NCBI RefSeq assembly: GCF_035222375.1
Contig: NW_026946365.1
Span: forward strand, 620,001 to 684,000
DNA from: Podospora pseudocomata
Lineage: Eukaryota > Ascomycota > Sordariomycetes > Sordariales > Podosporaceae
Length of the DNA: 64,000 nt
Reading direction: 5' to 3'
Within the stretch, counting starts at the first letter, position 1. Each line of letters starts with the position of its first letter. A program made the translations under genes and the position numbers. Shown piece after piece: positions 1 through 11,268 of this stretch. A model generated the notes under the pieces. That model did not search any database. It was not told where the DNA came from and saw only the letters and a program-made list of their open reading frames with translations.

Positions 1-3000
1 CCACGGGTCCCTCCCTGACAGCAAAGACACCACAAGAACAACTCCCATTGTGTCTTCCACCCAAGTCATCAGATCATGAGCCAAGAATATCAGCCAGCCA
101 TTTGCCATTCGCCTATCGTTGGTTTTGAAGTCCACGAAGACGACGAAAGAGCATCCCTTTCTGGACTAGCCTCTCGCCGGCCAATCAGCCAGGACATGGC
201 TGGTACCTACCCTGCATGAGAGGGGCTTGGTGGCGGGGAGGGGAGGGGGTGGCTGCAGCGAAACACCTGCTTTGCTTTTTGCACAGTGCGGGGGTTTAGC
301 ACTTTCAACTGCTTCCAAATGAAGAACGCCTCCCCAGCAGTTCCGATACAATAAAAGATGTGATATGACCCGGTAGTCGCGATATCGGGATGTCATATCT
401 CTAATCTGGGCCGAGGAATGCAAAATGAGAAGGGGAGGCAGAACATATCGGACTTTTGGGCGGCGGTATCGAGCCAGCCCCTCCGTACCCGCGGGGCGTC
501 TTCTGTCACAGCTGAATCGGCTTGGTTCCCGGCCCTGCGCTTTTCTGGGTAACTGCAGCAGTGTCGAAAAATAACATCATTGGCGTTTGCTCTGCCAGTC
601 TTCCATGCTTGGCTATGGAAGCGTGATGGAACAAGTTGATGGTAGGAGATAGCGTGGTGATCGGCCCAGAGGAGACGGGACGGGTTCGACGGGCTCCCCC
701 GTGTCTCTCGCTGCTCTCTTGCGAGACCCGAAGACAAGGCTGGGGAGGGGGCCTCGGGGAAGCACTGCACACCACCGCACACCACCGCTTTCTTGAACTG
801 GCGCGCGGATATCACCAGATGACAAGTCGGAGCAGTCTCATCGGCTGGTTCGTGAAGAAAGCGCCCATCACAGAAACGTGGCTCACTGACGAGCATTGGC
901 CGGCGGCTGTTTTCGAGAGCCTCTCTACCCACACACACCAGCAGGTCCTTCCCGCCGTATTCTCCGAGTGTCCGTTGAGCCTAATGTTTAGCTCTTCTCA
1001 CTTGCCACTCAAACGGTCTATGAAATGGTGATTATTTTCGTGGCTTGTCTGATGAATGATCCGTTTTGGGATGCCATTTTACCTACCCTCGATGATTTGC
1101 GCTACGCCACAGCCAGGACGCCTTCTGATTAGCCAGTGCCAGAGGTTTTGATGGACTTTCCGGGGGGGCAAAGTAACACGGTATATAGAACACATTCCAA
1201 CCACCCGTATCCAACTCACACATTTAATCTATTCGTACACGTCCGGAGGCCGAGCGGCAGCATGTCAGCATCACCACCCGCTCATAAGTTCGCAGCTGAC
1301 TGTTTCCATGGACAAATGGATTCGGACTGAACAACATGATGTGGGGCCAGGCATGGCTGCTATTAGAAGAAGCTGCCCATAGCCACATGGCTCAACATTC
1401 TTGCATCTACACTACAGGAGTCTGCCGGCGTATAATAGAGACAAGTCTATTGGCTAAGAAATCTCTTTACACTACAGCTCCCGCTCTGAGAAAGAACCCG
1501 GGAGAAAATGCGTTATTCCCCGGCCAATTCTTGCAGAAAAGGTGCCGGCGCTTAGAGGACGGCAAAGCTTCCTTGTTGGGAACCGTTCTTATCAGCTTAT
1601 CTGATAGGTATCTATATACCCACCAGTTCGGGCACCAGAGCCTTAGTCCAAGCAATCTGCTTGTAAGTCCGGTGGCATGCTCTCAACGTTCGACTAGTAG
1701 ATATCACTCTACCTACCTGCTTGTCCGAACAGGAGAGGCAATGGCTTGAGGTGATAGCGTGGGCTGTGAGCATCATCCCCCCCCAGGCTGCTGCTCATCA
1801 TCATCAGTTGTTCGTTTTGTTGCGCACCCCACTCTCTCTTGGACGGGAGGAGAGTGTTTTCTCACCCCCGCCCCCTCTTCTTTGTTTTTTTCTCCCCACT
1901 GGTAGCTCGTAGCCAGTGCGACGTTGAAGACGTGTACCCGGGCTCTCGACTGGACGGACTGCCCACACGCCTCCCTGGGTGAGGGCTGCTGTTCCACCGC
2001 GGGCCACTAAACACGGCCGCTTACGCACACGCCCCATGATCCCGGTCGCGGCCCACATCCCAACCTCCCGTCTCCAGTCAGATTCGCTCAGAGGTTGTTT
2101 TCCCTGGTCGAGCCAGGCCCGGACAACAAACCACACCCTAACCTCCTCTAGCTTAGCCCCATCCTTCATCCCCATCCCCATTTGCCTTCCCCATTGCCTT
2201 CCCCTCTCTCCCTCATCACTCTCGTCTCTCGTGTCTTCAGCAGTTGTTGGAAATCAATATCAATGGAGAGTAGTGAGTGATGGAGGATAGAGAAGTAGAA
2301 AGACATTTAGCTGAAGGATGGCGTAGTAAACAACAGAGTTCTCGTAACGGGTTACCTGGAAAGAAAACGAGAAGCTAACACCGTTGGCCCCTGCTCGCTT
2401 GTGTGCTCGGCGGAGGACACTTGCTGCTACCCTGGTTTGCTGCCCTTGCTCCTTGCACACTTGCTGGGGCCCTTTCGCGAAGGTCCCTGCCAGCACCACC
2501 CGGCACCACCACCCAGCATTTGGTTTTTGGTGCTCTCCTCCAGGCCTTGCTCGCCTTTTCGCCCTTTTTTTCTGCCAATCTAAGACCTTTCCGGTACTGT
2601 CTTTGGGCCATACCCCTCTTGAGTGGTCGGCTGGCGAGCGAGCGGACCAGGGCAACACCGGTACGTACAGCTCAGAGAGAGCGGAACGGGACACCGGGCC
2701 AGGCTGGACGAGAGAGAGAAGAGAGAGCTCAGTTGTTTTCTCTGGGGGGGGGGGGGAGACACCCCGGCAAGCCCACAGAGAGCTGATCGTCCTCTCACCA
2801 CCACCACCTAAATCAGGCCGCGTCCCTTCCTCCTCCTTCTCTTCCCTCCTCCTCACCACCGCTCCACCGACCTCCCCCAATTTTTCTTTCTCTCTTTTGG
2901 CTTTTGAAAGAGGCAGGAACGTCTGAGAGGCGAGGAACAGGTACGATCCGATCCGCACACGCACAGTTTTTCTCTTATCCACGCCCACGCCCATGCCCAT

Positions 3001-3226
3001 GCCCACTTCCCCGTCCCCCGCCCCAATTTGTCTCGCTTTTTTTTTAATTTTTATTTTCATTTTTTTTTTTTTTTACTGCTTGCTTGCTGGCCGTCCTGAA
3101 AAATTCTCCATCTCTTTTCTTTGCTCTGCCTCTTGCTTTGCTCTCTCATTTGCGTCTTGCTGCCTTGGTCATCCCAACTTTTTTTTGGGTTGTGCGCCTG
3201 CCGATTTTGGAGCTAACCGAACCTGC
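1..3226. other. Non-coding upstream region of asm-1
   Basis: No open frame here resembles a protein family I know. The frames on both strands are short, overlap each other and lack splice-consistent continuations. Landmarks are a run of 13 G at 2744-2756 and T-rich tracts around 3040-3074. Pyrimidine-rich sequence increases from about 2800 towards the asm-1 gene, as is common in fungal promoters and leaders. Long upstream regions are usual for fungal developmental regulators. No tRNA or 5S rRNA was recognised. Confidence 0.5.
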
Positions 3227-3475
3227 ATGAGCAGTTGCGCTGAGTCCCGACACCCCGAGTTGCTTGCCGGTTTAACTGGAGGGTCGAGCTACGAACAGAG
3301 CGCAAAAACGTTGTCGAGAGGGCCAAAAAGAACGCAATCAGGGACACCCAAAGCTTATCCCAACCCCAACCGCGTGTCTTTATCGTTGAGTTCAAACGTT
3401 GGTCGAGATCACCTGCAATTCTCATCTACCGCTGTTACTTCTGCATCCCACCTGCTGGTACCACCGCCTGCATAA
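3227..3475 (+). promoter_or_regulatory. Possible long uORF in the asm-1 leader
   Basis: An ATG at 3227 opens an 82-codon frame ending in TAA at 3473-3475, well upstream of the asm-1 start. The product resembles no family I know. A branch-point-like GCTAAC at 3212 followed by CAG at 3232-3234 could be a leader-intron acceptor that would remove this ATG, so whether it is in the mature mRNA is unknown. Confidence 0.22.
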
Positions 3476-3679
3476 AGTATCTTCGACCGCCCCTCGCCAC
3501 CAAAGCATTGGACAGCTAGCCAGGCCCGACATCACAGAGATCCGCTTTCTCCCTCCATCTGAATCTCGACTTCCTCGACGACTCCCTCGCGTCCGCTCAC
3601 GAACACGTCCTTCGTCTTGTTCAGTGATCTGGTCTTGTTGTCAAATCCAACCAACAACTACCGCGTCCAGCATTTTGCT

Positions 3680-3691
3680 ATGCTGGTTTGA
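3680..3691 (+). promoter_or_regulatory. Mini-uORF (Met-Leu-Val-stop) in the asm-1 leader
   Basis: ATG CTG GTT TGA is read directly here. It is one of only two ATGs between 3476 and the asm-1 start at 4340. Short uORFs are known in the leader of Aspergillus stuA and affect its translation; assigning the same role here is inference. A CTAAC branch point followed by CTCAG at 3845-3849 could mark a leader intron nearby. Confidence 0.42.
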
Positions 3692-4088
3692 TCGTGATCG
3701 CGGATTCCCATATCGCAACCACGCACCCGAGAAGAAAAAAAAGGTTCGACCTATACCAACGTTCCTGGCGCCTACCGAGACTAGTACTCGACGCGCAGTC
3801 TCTTTTGGAGGAGCCCGAGAAAGTCAATTGGAACTAACCATTGTCTCAGCTACCCAATTGGGCCACTCTAGAGAGCTTGTCGTGCCATCAAGCCTGACTG
3901 TCTCGTCTTGTCCCCCTCCTCGGCCCGACAGTAGTCTCCATCGTGGAGACTGGCGGTTACGTGACCGCAAACTCAGATTCACCCAGCTTCGAGAAATACC
4001 GAAAAGCTGGATCTCCCGTCGATCTCGCAAGGGCATACCCGGGGTCCGTCCACCGAAGTGCCGTACTATCATCAGCAGCGACCGTTGT

Positions 4089-4094
4089 ATGTGA
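4089..4094 (+). promoter_or_regulatory. Start-stop uORF (ATGTGA) in the asm-1 leader
   Basis: An ATG is followed immediately by TGA, the smallest possible uORF, about 250 nt upstream of the presumed asm-1 start. It is the last ATG before the main start. Such elements are known in other eukaryotes to stall or discard scanning ribosomes. That it acts on asm-1 is inference and depends on this segment being in the mature leader. Confidence 0.4.
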
Positions 4095-4339
4095 ACGAGA
4101 GACTGCCATCTTTACCTTTGCCGCAGCCTCCCCAGGCATATTCCTCGAGCGGTTCGTCACCCCGGGTAAGCTCGATATCATCTGCTGCAAGCTCCCACCT
4201 TGGTTCGCAGTCGTCCTTCACCTCAGCTGCGTCCTCCAACGGCCCCAAGACCCCAGGCACGCTTTCCCCAACGCTTCCAGGTAACTCTGTACCAGGCCCG
4301 CAGAGTCAAGGACATCCGGGATACGAGCAATACCCAGCG

Positions 4340-6350
4340 ATGCAAAGTGGAACGGAGATGTATTACCAACCGGCACCTCACATGTCTACCGGCCAACAGC
4401 CGCCCCCGCAGACTGTCACTTCTCACTACGGCCAACAACAACCACCTCTGTTACACCCAGGTCCTCCTCAATACCCCCCAGCTCCCTATGGAAGTCAGTA
4501 CGGTTACGGAAATGGCCTTGCCTCTCCGCAGACAGGACCGCCCTCGGTGTCAAACCCGATGGGTGGTGGTCAGCCAGTCCTCCCTCTCCCCGGCGTGAAC
4601 CAGCCAGGCATGCCCAACAACGCATACACGGCCGGCTTCGACACGACTGGCCAAGTCGCGCCACCGGGCATGAAACCCCGCGTGACAGCAACGCTTTGGG
4701 AAGATGAGGGCAGCCTGTGCTTCCAGGTCGAGGCTCGCGGCATCTGCGTCGCCCGCAGAGAAGGTTTGTTAATCCATTGTCCAAGCCATGGCACCGCCTC
4801 TGTTTGCTAACTCTGTCGCCCAGACAACCACATGATCAACGGTACCAAGTTGTTGAACGTGGCAGGAATGACACGTGGGAGACGCGATGGTATCTTGAAA
4901 AGCGAGAAGGTCAGACATGTGGTCAAGATTGGCCCCATGCATTTGAAGGGTGTCTGGTGAGTGTGGCTCGCTCTTCGTGGCGTGAGGTGACCTGCTAACA
5001 TGGTTCTTTAGGATCCCATTTGACAGAGCTTTGGAGTTTGCCAACAAGGAGAAGATTACCGAGCTTTTGTACCCCCTATTCGTGCACAACATCAGCTCCC
5101 TGCTTTATCACCCTGCGAACCAAAGTCGGGCCAACCAGGTTCTGACCGCGACGGCAGAGCGCCGGAAGCAGGATAGTCTGCGCGCAGGTCAACCACCAAA
5201 TGGCCTGCCGTCTATTCAGCAGCAGCCGCAGCACCACCATCACTCGATGTCCCTTCCCGGTCCTCAAGCTCCTCTCCCATCGCATTCCAGCATGGGCCGC
5301 CCCTCGATTGATCGCGCGCACCCCTTCCCCACCCCTCCCACCAGCGCTTCCAGTGTGATGGGTCCTATGGGTGCCTCTGAGAACTTTCAATGGAGCCAGC
5401 AGAGCATGAACAACGGCCAGACGAGTCAGATCTCGATTGACACTAATTTGAGCAACAATGCCCGGTCGTTACCCAACACACCTGCGACCACGCCTCCCGG
5501 GTCTACCCTTCAAAGCATGCAGAATTACCCCCCGGTCAGCCAACCATATGACAGCTCGCGCCAAATGTACCAGGCACCGCCCCCGCAACAGTCCTCGTAC
5601 ACTTCTGCGAACTCCAGCACCCAAGAAAGATCCATCTACGGCCAGTCCAACTACGTAAAAACTGAAATGGCCCCCCCAGCCGGTCGCGCCACGGGCCAGG
5701 GAAACGAGCAGGGTGACTCGAAGCCGCAGAATGGGCTGATGCACGGCGAAAACCAACCTGCCTCTGGACAGGAAGAGGAAGCCGACCACGAGCATGACCC
5801 CGAGTACACTCACGACAGCGGGGCCTATGACGCAAACCGCAACTCGTACAACTACAGCAACCCCCAAGTGGCCTCGTTACCAAACGACCACGCTCATCTG
5901 TCTCCCGAGATCTCTGGTTCTCCCCACCAAGCTAGTTCCGGAAGAGCGACTCCTAGGACCGCCGCTGCCCCGCAATCATACTATGCCCAGCAAGGTTACC
6001 ACACACCACCGCGCGCACCCGGTCAACCGTCAAGCAATCTCTATAGCGTGATGAGCAGCGACCGCAATGCTCCCAACGGAACCAACGGCAGTGACGTCTA
6101 TGCCAGCCAGCCGGACATGAACTCGATGCCAAACGGCTATGCGCCCCAACCACCAGTGCTGAACGGCTCATCGTCCTTGAAGCGCGGTAGAGACGACGAT
6201 GACGACAGACCGAGCAGCGGCGGTGGCGGCATGTCAATGGACATGAAGAGACGCAAGATGCTTGATGGCAGCGGGTCGATGCCATCACCCACTTTCAACC
6301 CCCCCATGGCGCAACCTGCTTCTACCATTCCTTCACAAAGACGGAGGTAA
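4340..6350 (+). CDS. asm-1: APSES transcription factor StuA/Asm-1
   Basis: This is a fungal developmental regulator of the StuA/Asm-1/Efg1 family, a nuclear DNA-binding protein that controls conidiation, sexual development and hyphal form. The exons are 4340-4763, 4824-4956 and 5012-6350. Both introns (60 and 55 nt) have GT/AG ends and join the APSES domain in frame, giving 631 residues. The APSES (KilA-N-like) domain lies at about residues 111-222, with diagnostic motifs [40 protein letters not shown] and [18 protein letters not shown]. The flanks are rich in Gln, Pro and Ser. A bipartite basic segment near the C-terminus (LKRGRD then MKRRKM) is a likely nuclear signal. I chose ATG 4340 because it is the first in-frame ATG and its product matches the family's usual N-terminus. 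The frame remains open upstream to 3965 without any ATG, so a non-AUG or spliced N-terminal extension is possible. Confidence 0.93.
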
Positions 6351-8646
6351 TACGGCGATAGCATCTTGATTTTCGCAACGAGTACCATCATTAGCGGCGT
6401 TGGCGGGAAATTGTGAGTCTGACCACGAGACGAACCGGATAGTGAGAGACGGGTGCTTCTGTCCAAGCTCTCTTTGCAGAACCAGACGGCAAGCTAGTTC
6501 TGTAAAAGCGAAGGCAGAGACCAGACGCATCAAACACACACATACACCCACACTCCTTGCTCGTTTTCTGTGCAAAATCTTGCTTTTTTGTATTCGCTCA
6601 AGACGAACGACCAACAACGAAGGGCTCTTTTCTTTTTCTGGGAGGGCCCGGGTTCTCAAGGACGATTGCTCAGGCGAGCAAAACAGCTGACGATTCTCTT
6701 TGTTGGATGCTTGCTGATATGGCTGTACATGGCTGATGAATTAACGGATTTTTTTTGCATGGGCTGGCTAGGCGGGTCTAATCACTAAAGAGGATGGGCC
6801 AGGGGGGTGAGAGCAGCTTCTCTCATCCCTTGGGTTCGGGATGACATTTTTTTCTTCTCACTCGCCAAAAAACAAAGAAGGTTTTTGTCGGAACCGTCGC
6901 CTGTTTATGATCCTAGGCGCGGAGGCGGCAAAGAAATGTGACGATAAAACGGGACTGGACCTTTTTTTCTGCTTCTCTGAGGCTGGGGCTGCTGCTGTCG
7001 GGTTTCGTGGGGGGACAAACAGCGACGATTACTCGACACATAGAGTCGAGGATATCAGAGGATGTCGATTGGGGGATGTGCTCGCACTGGTTGATTGGTC
7101 AGCGATGAAAGTCCTGGTTGACTTGGCTGGTGTGGTGGCATAGGATCTGTTTGTTGCCGTTATAAACTGTTTCCCATCTTCTGTATGATTGTTCGAATTG
7201 GTCGGTGAGCGTTCCGGACATGATGGAAGAAGGAAAGGCGGTTAGCGGGATCAGATGAGCGAAAAAAGCAGCAGCTGCAGCAGCGGTCGCCTATGAGTGA
7301 GAAAGCGGTTCAACAGACTTTTTTTTCTCTCTACTCTCTTATCCATTGTTCATTTTTCCTAGCTCATGACGCTTATGACCAATGACTCTCGAATATTATT
7401 CTTCTCTTTTTTTTTTTCCCTCTCTTTCAATTGCTTCAAACAAAAGTTGCGGGGGTGGGTGGGTACGATGGAAGGGGATGGGATAGGGGAAGGCGTGAGG
7501 GGGTTAGGGGTTGTTGTTGTTGCTGTTGTTGTGTGTATGTTGCTGCTCACTGATGATGATGTCAAATGATGGATGGTTTTTCGTTTTGATGTCGTCGCAC
7601 GTTGGAAATGGTTGATGGGGTTTTGGTGGGAAGGGGGATGGATGTTTTTTTTTGATTGTTTTTTCTGTTGTGTTTTTGAGGTTTTTGAGGTTTTTATCAG
7701 AGTAACGACTTTATGAGAAAAAAGAGAGATTTAAAGTTTACAACAACAAAAAAAAAAAAAAAAAATTGAGTGCCTTTGACAGATGCGGGATGTGAAGAAG
7801 ACGGGAGAGGAAATAGGGGGTGTGGTTTTGTGTTAGTTGATTTTGTCTTGTGAGATAAGTGCTGTGGTTTTGTTTGGTTTTGATCTGTTGTTGACATCAT
7901 CATCAGGGGCGGCAACATGGCGGCACGGTCTAGTTTGCAGCCGGTGAGACTAAGGGGATATGATTGATGGTGGGTAGGGTGGTAGGTTAACAGAGACCGC
8001 GATCAAATGTCAATGTTGTGTTTGTAGATGTTTGTCATGGTCCTCTCATAGACTGCGAGTCTCATGTGCCGTCAATCGACACCGGTCATGACTACTACAT
8101 CCTGACCCATTTATATTCAGGGGGTTGATATACAGTCACTTGAACCTCAGGTGTAGTCCCTTGGACGAAGCTTTGTTGGGGCGGCTGTCCTTCCAATCTG
8201 TCCAAACATCTGGATGGCTATTCAAGGCATGAATGTTGAAACGGTGGGTTTAAGGGGGGTGGAGACACATGCAAGGGACGCGCACATGTAAGGGGCAGGT
8301 CACGTGTCATAACCGTTGCTGGGCCACAGGGATAAACAGGCACAAACGCTGGCCTGAGTCGAAATGATTGGCTGGCCAGGACCAGGTGCCGTCGCCATCA
8401 AAGCAATTTCCCCCAGAGGGACAGGCCACTGGAAGCACTGAGTATCAGCGCCATAACTCGGTGCAAGTACCACCGGCATCACAACAACATCCCACCACCG
8501 ACAAATCCCTCTTTGCACAAGATTAGCTGGCTGGATTTCGGGGCTCTCTGCTTGCGATTTCTACTGACAGATTACCTATCTGCAGCAAACCTGACGCGGG
8601 TAACTGACTTGCTTTTGTCCGTGTACACACTGTGATCGACCGCAGC
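6351..8646. other. Intergenic: asm-1 3' region and upstream of the SnaD-like gene
   Basis: No supported gene. The region contains a cluster of G-runs at 7451-7508, TTG-rich sequence around 7505-7560, T-rich tracts, and an 18-A run at 7748-7765. The first few hundred bases are probably asm-1 3' UTR. Small open frames here are low-complexity and overlap on both strands. Confidence 0.5.
7451..7508 (+). other. G-run cluster with G-quadruplex potential
   Basis: At least seven runs of three to five G occur within about 60 nt on the plus strand, separated by short spacers. This satisfies the simple pattern for G-quadruplex formation. It lies about 1.1 kb after the asm-1 stop. No function can be read from sequence. 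Confidence 0.4.
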
Positions 8647-11268
8647 ATGGCAGCGCCGTTATCGCCGACGCCGAGCGCGGCTCTCAATTTCTCAACGCCA
8701 TCGGGCAGCCTGCACCACGGCGGACCGTACGAAGCTCGACCTTATTTGATGAGGGATTCCTCCACCTCACAGCCGGACCGTTATAGCACCGAGAACGGGA
8801 CCGTCATCGTCGAGGAGCAGCAGAGCAGCAGAAACAACCACCACCATCACCACCGCAGCCGCGACGGGTCGCCTACCCCGCGTGGACCCTCACCGCCCAA
8901 GGTTCGCCCTGGTTCAACCTCGCGCATCATGTCGGGCAACGAACTTTCACCGCTCAAGATTCTGCAGTCACACCAGCACGCGCAGGTTCAGGCGGCACAC
9001 CAACAGCAAAGTTCAGCCTCATCATCACAGCCCACTTCTGCCGATTCTACTAGTAGTGGTCAACAGCCAGAAGATCTGACGTCGCCTCCTCCGCCAAGGA
9101 ATTCTTCCATGCCCCCGCCACCGGCGCTGCAAAGCCCGAGAAAAGCACCGATCAAGAGATTTCCCATCCGAGTCAACCAGCCCGGCCAGCTGTCCTCGTC
9201 CAACGAAAGCTCGCGACGCCCGTCCAACGAACGCCGCGGGTCTGACGAGCAGCAGCAGCGATTGGGCAGCTCCATGGGATCGTCGTCCCACCGGCCGGAA
9301 AACATGCTGGAGAACGAGGGGGTGAAGCACGCGATTGAGATTTTTGAGGACGACATCAACTCTGATGATCACAACGACGATGAGGTTGATATGGATGATA
9401 GCAACGACCGTCACAGACGGAGGGACGTAGACGGGGACGAGAGGATGGGCATGCAGGACGAGACGACGATGGACGATGACGACATTGGCGCGAACGATAC
9501 CATGACCAGCACGTTTAGCACGTTTTCCGCGGTGCCAAAGGCGACGGTTATGGGCATGAGGAGTGACAGCCCGACCAAATTTTCCATGTCCACGTCGTCG
9601 GGGCCGACGCCGAGGGGGGTGAGGGCGAATAATGGGACGGGGGTTCCGGACCGGTCGGGCGCGCAGCAGTTGTATGACGGTGGGGGTTCGACGAATCTGA
9701 TGGACTTTACGGAGAATTTGCGGTTTGGGAGTTATGGAGCTCAGCCTATGCCTTCGAGACGGGGTGGTCAGGCGTCGCTGTCGTCGTCGACGACGTCGGG
9801 GAGGGGGGTGGGTGCTACGCCGCAGAGGAGTGGGGTTGCGAATCTGCTTGATTTTGATATCCCCCCGGCGCCGACGCCGAGGAGCGTTCCGACTATTACT
9901 CCTCGGGAGCTGGAGTCGCTCAAGTCGGGGTTTTTGTCGGAGATTTCGAGTTTGAAGGCGAGCCTTTCTGGCAAGGAGGCTGAGGTGCAGCATCTCAAGA
10001 CTGCGGTGGGGGATGCGGAGAAGAGGGTGGGGGAGTGCATGGAGCAGCTTCGTGAGATTCAGGATGTGCACGAGTCCCTGACTACCGAGAAAGACTCTTG
10101 GGAGCGCCGAGGAAGGGAGATGGAGGTTGTTCTGCGGCAAGTCAAGGAAGAAATTGTCATGACCCAGCGCGAGAGAGAGGAGTTGGAATTCAAACTTCAC
10201 GAATCAGAGCAGAGAAGAGAGGCAGCAGAGATGATGGCCCAGGACGCCGAGTCGAAAATGGCGGGTATGAGAGCTGGTCAGGCAGCCGGGAGCCATAACG
10301 CCCCTGGACAGGCGATCAACGCCAACAAGGAGGTCGAGTTGGCCGTCGAGCGAGTAGCCAAGGACCTCCACGCGCTTTACAAGTCCAAGCACGAGAACAA
10401 GGTTGCCGCCCTGAAAAAGAGCTACGAGACGCGCTGGGAGAAGAAAGTCCAAGGTCTGCAGGCTCAGCTGGACGAACTGACGCGAGAGAATGAGGACTTG
10501 CGTCATGGGAGGGCGAACCAGATCAACAACCTCAACCACCACCGCATTGCTGAGCTGGAGGAGGAGCGCGCGCAGAATGCGGCTCATATCCGTGAGCTGG
10601 AAGCCGAGAGCCAGAAGTTGGAGGCTATCCTGAGGACTGTCCAGGCTGACAATGCCGAGCTGAGACTGCTTTTGGAGAGGGAGCGGGTCGAAAAGGGGGA
10701 GCTGGTGCAGCTGGCGGAGGAGATGATGAATATGCAGGCCACCCTTGCTGCTGCTGCGCCTGCGCCGGCGCCGGAGCCGGAGCCGGAGCCCGCGCATGCT
10801 CCTGCTCCTGTTAGGACGATCAAGTCCCCTTCTCCTGAGCCAGCGCCAGTTGTTGCGCCTACGCCGAGCAAGACGCCGAATCGGAGGCAGAGCATGCTTG
10901 GTGGACCTGCAAAGACGCCTGGTACCGGGCTGGGAGTGAGATCGAGCATGCCGCCGCCCAGTAGGTCTGCTGGGTTGGGGGTCACGGATGAGAATCATGC
11001 TCCTCCCACGGGGAATAATTTCCGGATGAGCGTCGGGCCAGGCGGGTTCAGAGCTTCCGGATTAAGGGCTCCGGGAGGAGGCCCGCAAAAGATGGGACTG
11101 GCGAGGAGCGGGAGTGTAGCTGGGCCGCATGAGAGGACCAAGAGCTCGAGCAGCGGCACTGGAGGACTACCCCGCCCCGGATCGGGGCAAGGGAGGGGGT
11201 TGATGGGGAGTATTGAGAAGATGGGCGGCGGTGGGTACAGCAGCGGTTACGGGAGGAGAAATGACTGA
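8647..11268 (+). CDS. Coiled-coil protein, SnaD-like spindle-pole-body candidate
   Basis: A single-exon protein of 873 residues. I start at ATG 8647 because the upstream codon at 8632 is GTG. The first 400 residues are disordered: a His run (about residues 62-66), SPLKIL and KRFPIRV short motifs, and strongly acidic stretches (about residues 235-290). Residues 419-700 form a long coiled coil, including the conserved-looking VAKDLHALYKSKHENKVAAL followed by a YETRWEKKV segment. The tail is Pro/Ala/Glu-rich, then basic and Ser/Gly-rich. This layout and the KSKHE...RWEKKV core match filamentous-fungal proteins annotated as spindle-pole-body-associated SnaD, which in Aspergillus nidulans is linked to dynein-related nuclear migration and septation. 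The family call comes from recall without a search. A generic coiled-coil cytoskeletal protein is the alternative. Codons are C-rich early and very G-rich between about 9540 and 10040. Confidence 0.55.
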   Translation: MAAPLSPTPSAALNFSTPSGSLHHGGPYEARPYLMRDSSTSQPDRYSTENGTVIVEEQQSSRNNHHHHHRSRDGSPTPRGPSPPKVRPGSTSRIMSGNELSPLKILQSHQHAQVQAAHQQQSSASSSQPTSADSTSSGQQPEDLTSPPPPRNSSMPPPPALQSPRKAPIKRFPIRVNQPGQLSSSNESSRRPSNERRGSDEQQQRLGSSMGSSSHRPENMLENEGVKHAIEIFEDDINSDDHNDDEVDMDDSNDRHRRRDVDGDERMGMQDETTMDDDDIGANDTMTSTFSTFSAVPKATVMGMRSDSPTKFSMSTSSGPTPRGVRANNGTGVPDRSGAQQLYDGGGSTNLMDFTENLRFGSYGAQPMPSRRGGQASLSSSTTSGRGVGATPQRSGVANLLDFDIPPAPTPRSVPTITPRELESLKSGFLSEISSLKASLSGKEAEVQHLKTAVGDAEKRVGECMEQLREIQDVHESLTTEKDSWERRGREMEVVLRQVKEEIVMTQREREELEFKLHESEQRREAAEMMAQDAESKMAGMRAGQAAGSHNAPGQAINANKEVELAVERVAKDLHALYKSKHENKVAALKKSYETRWEKKVQGLQAQLDELTRENEDLRHGRANQINNLNHHRIAELEEERAQNAAHIRELEAESQKLEAILRTVQADNAELRLLLERERVEKGELVQLAEEMMNMQATLAAAAPAPAPEPEPEPAHAPAPVRTIKSPSPEPAPVVAPTPSKTPNRRQSMLGGPAKTPGTGLGVRSSMPPPSRSAGLGVTDENHAPPTGNNFRMSVGPGGFRASGLRAPGGGPQKMGLARSGSVAGPHERTKSSSSGTGGLPRPGSGQGRGLMGSIEKMGGGGYSSGYGRRND

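Noticed and set aside
4175-4280. Possible intron (GTAAGC donor at 4175, CAG at 4278-4280) in the asm-1 upstream frame
   Set aside because: The donor is good but there is no clear branch point, and removal would not supply an ATG. It is left as an unproven leader intron.
9025-10200. 391-codon minus-strand open frame antisense to the SnaD-like gene
   Set aside because: Composition is dominated by Arg, Leu, His and Pro, as expected of an antisense shadow of a GC-rich coding frame. It has no domain and no splice-consistent extension.
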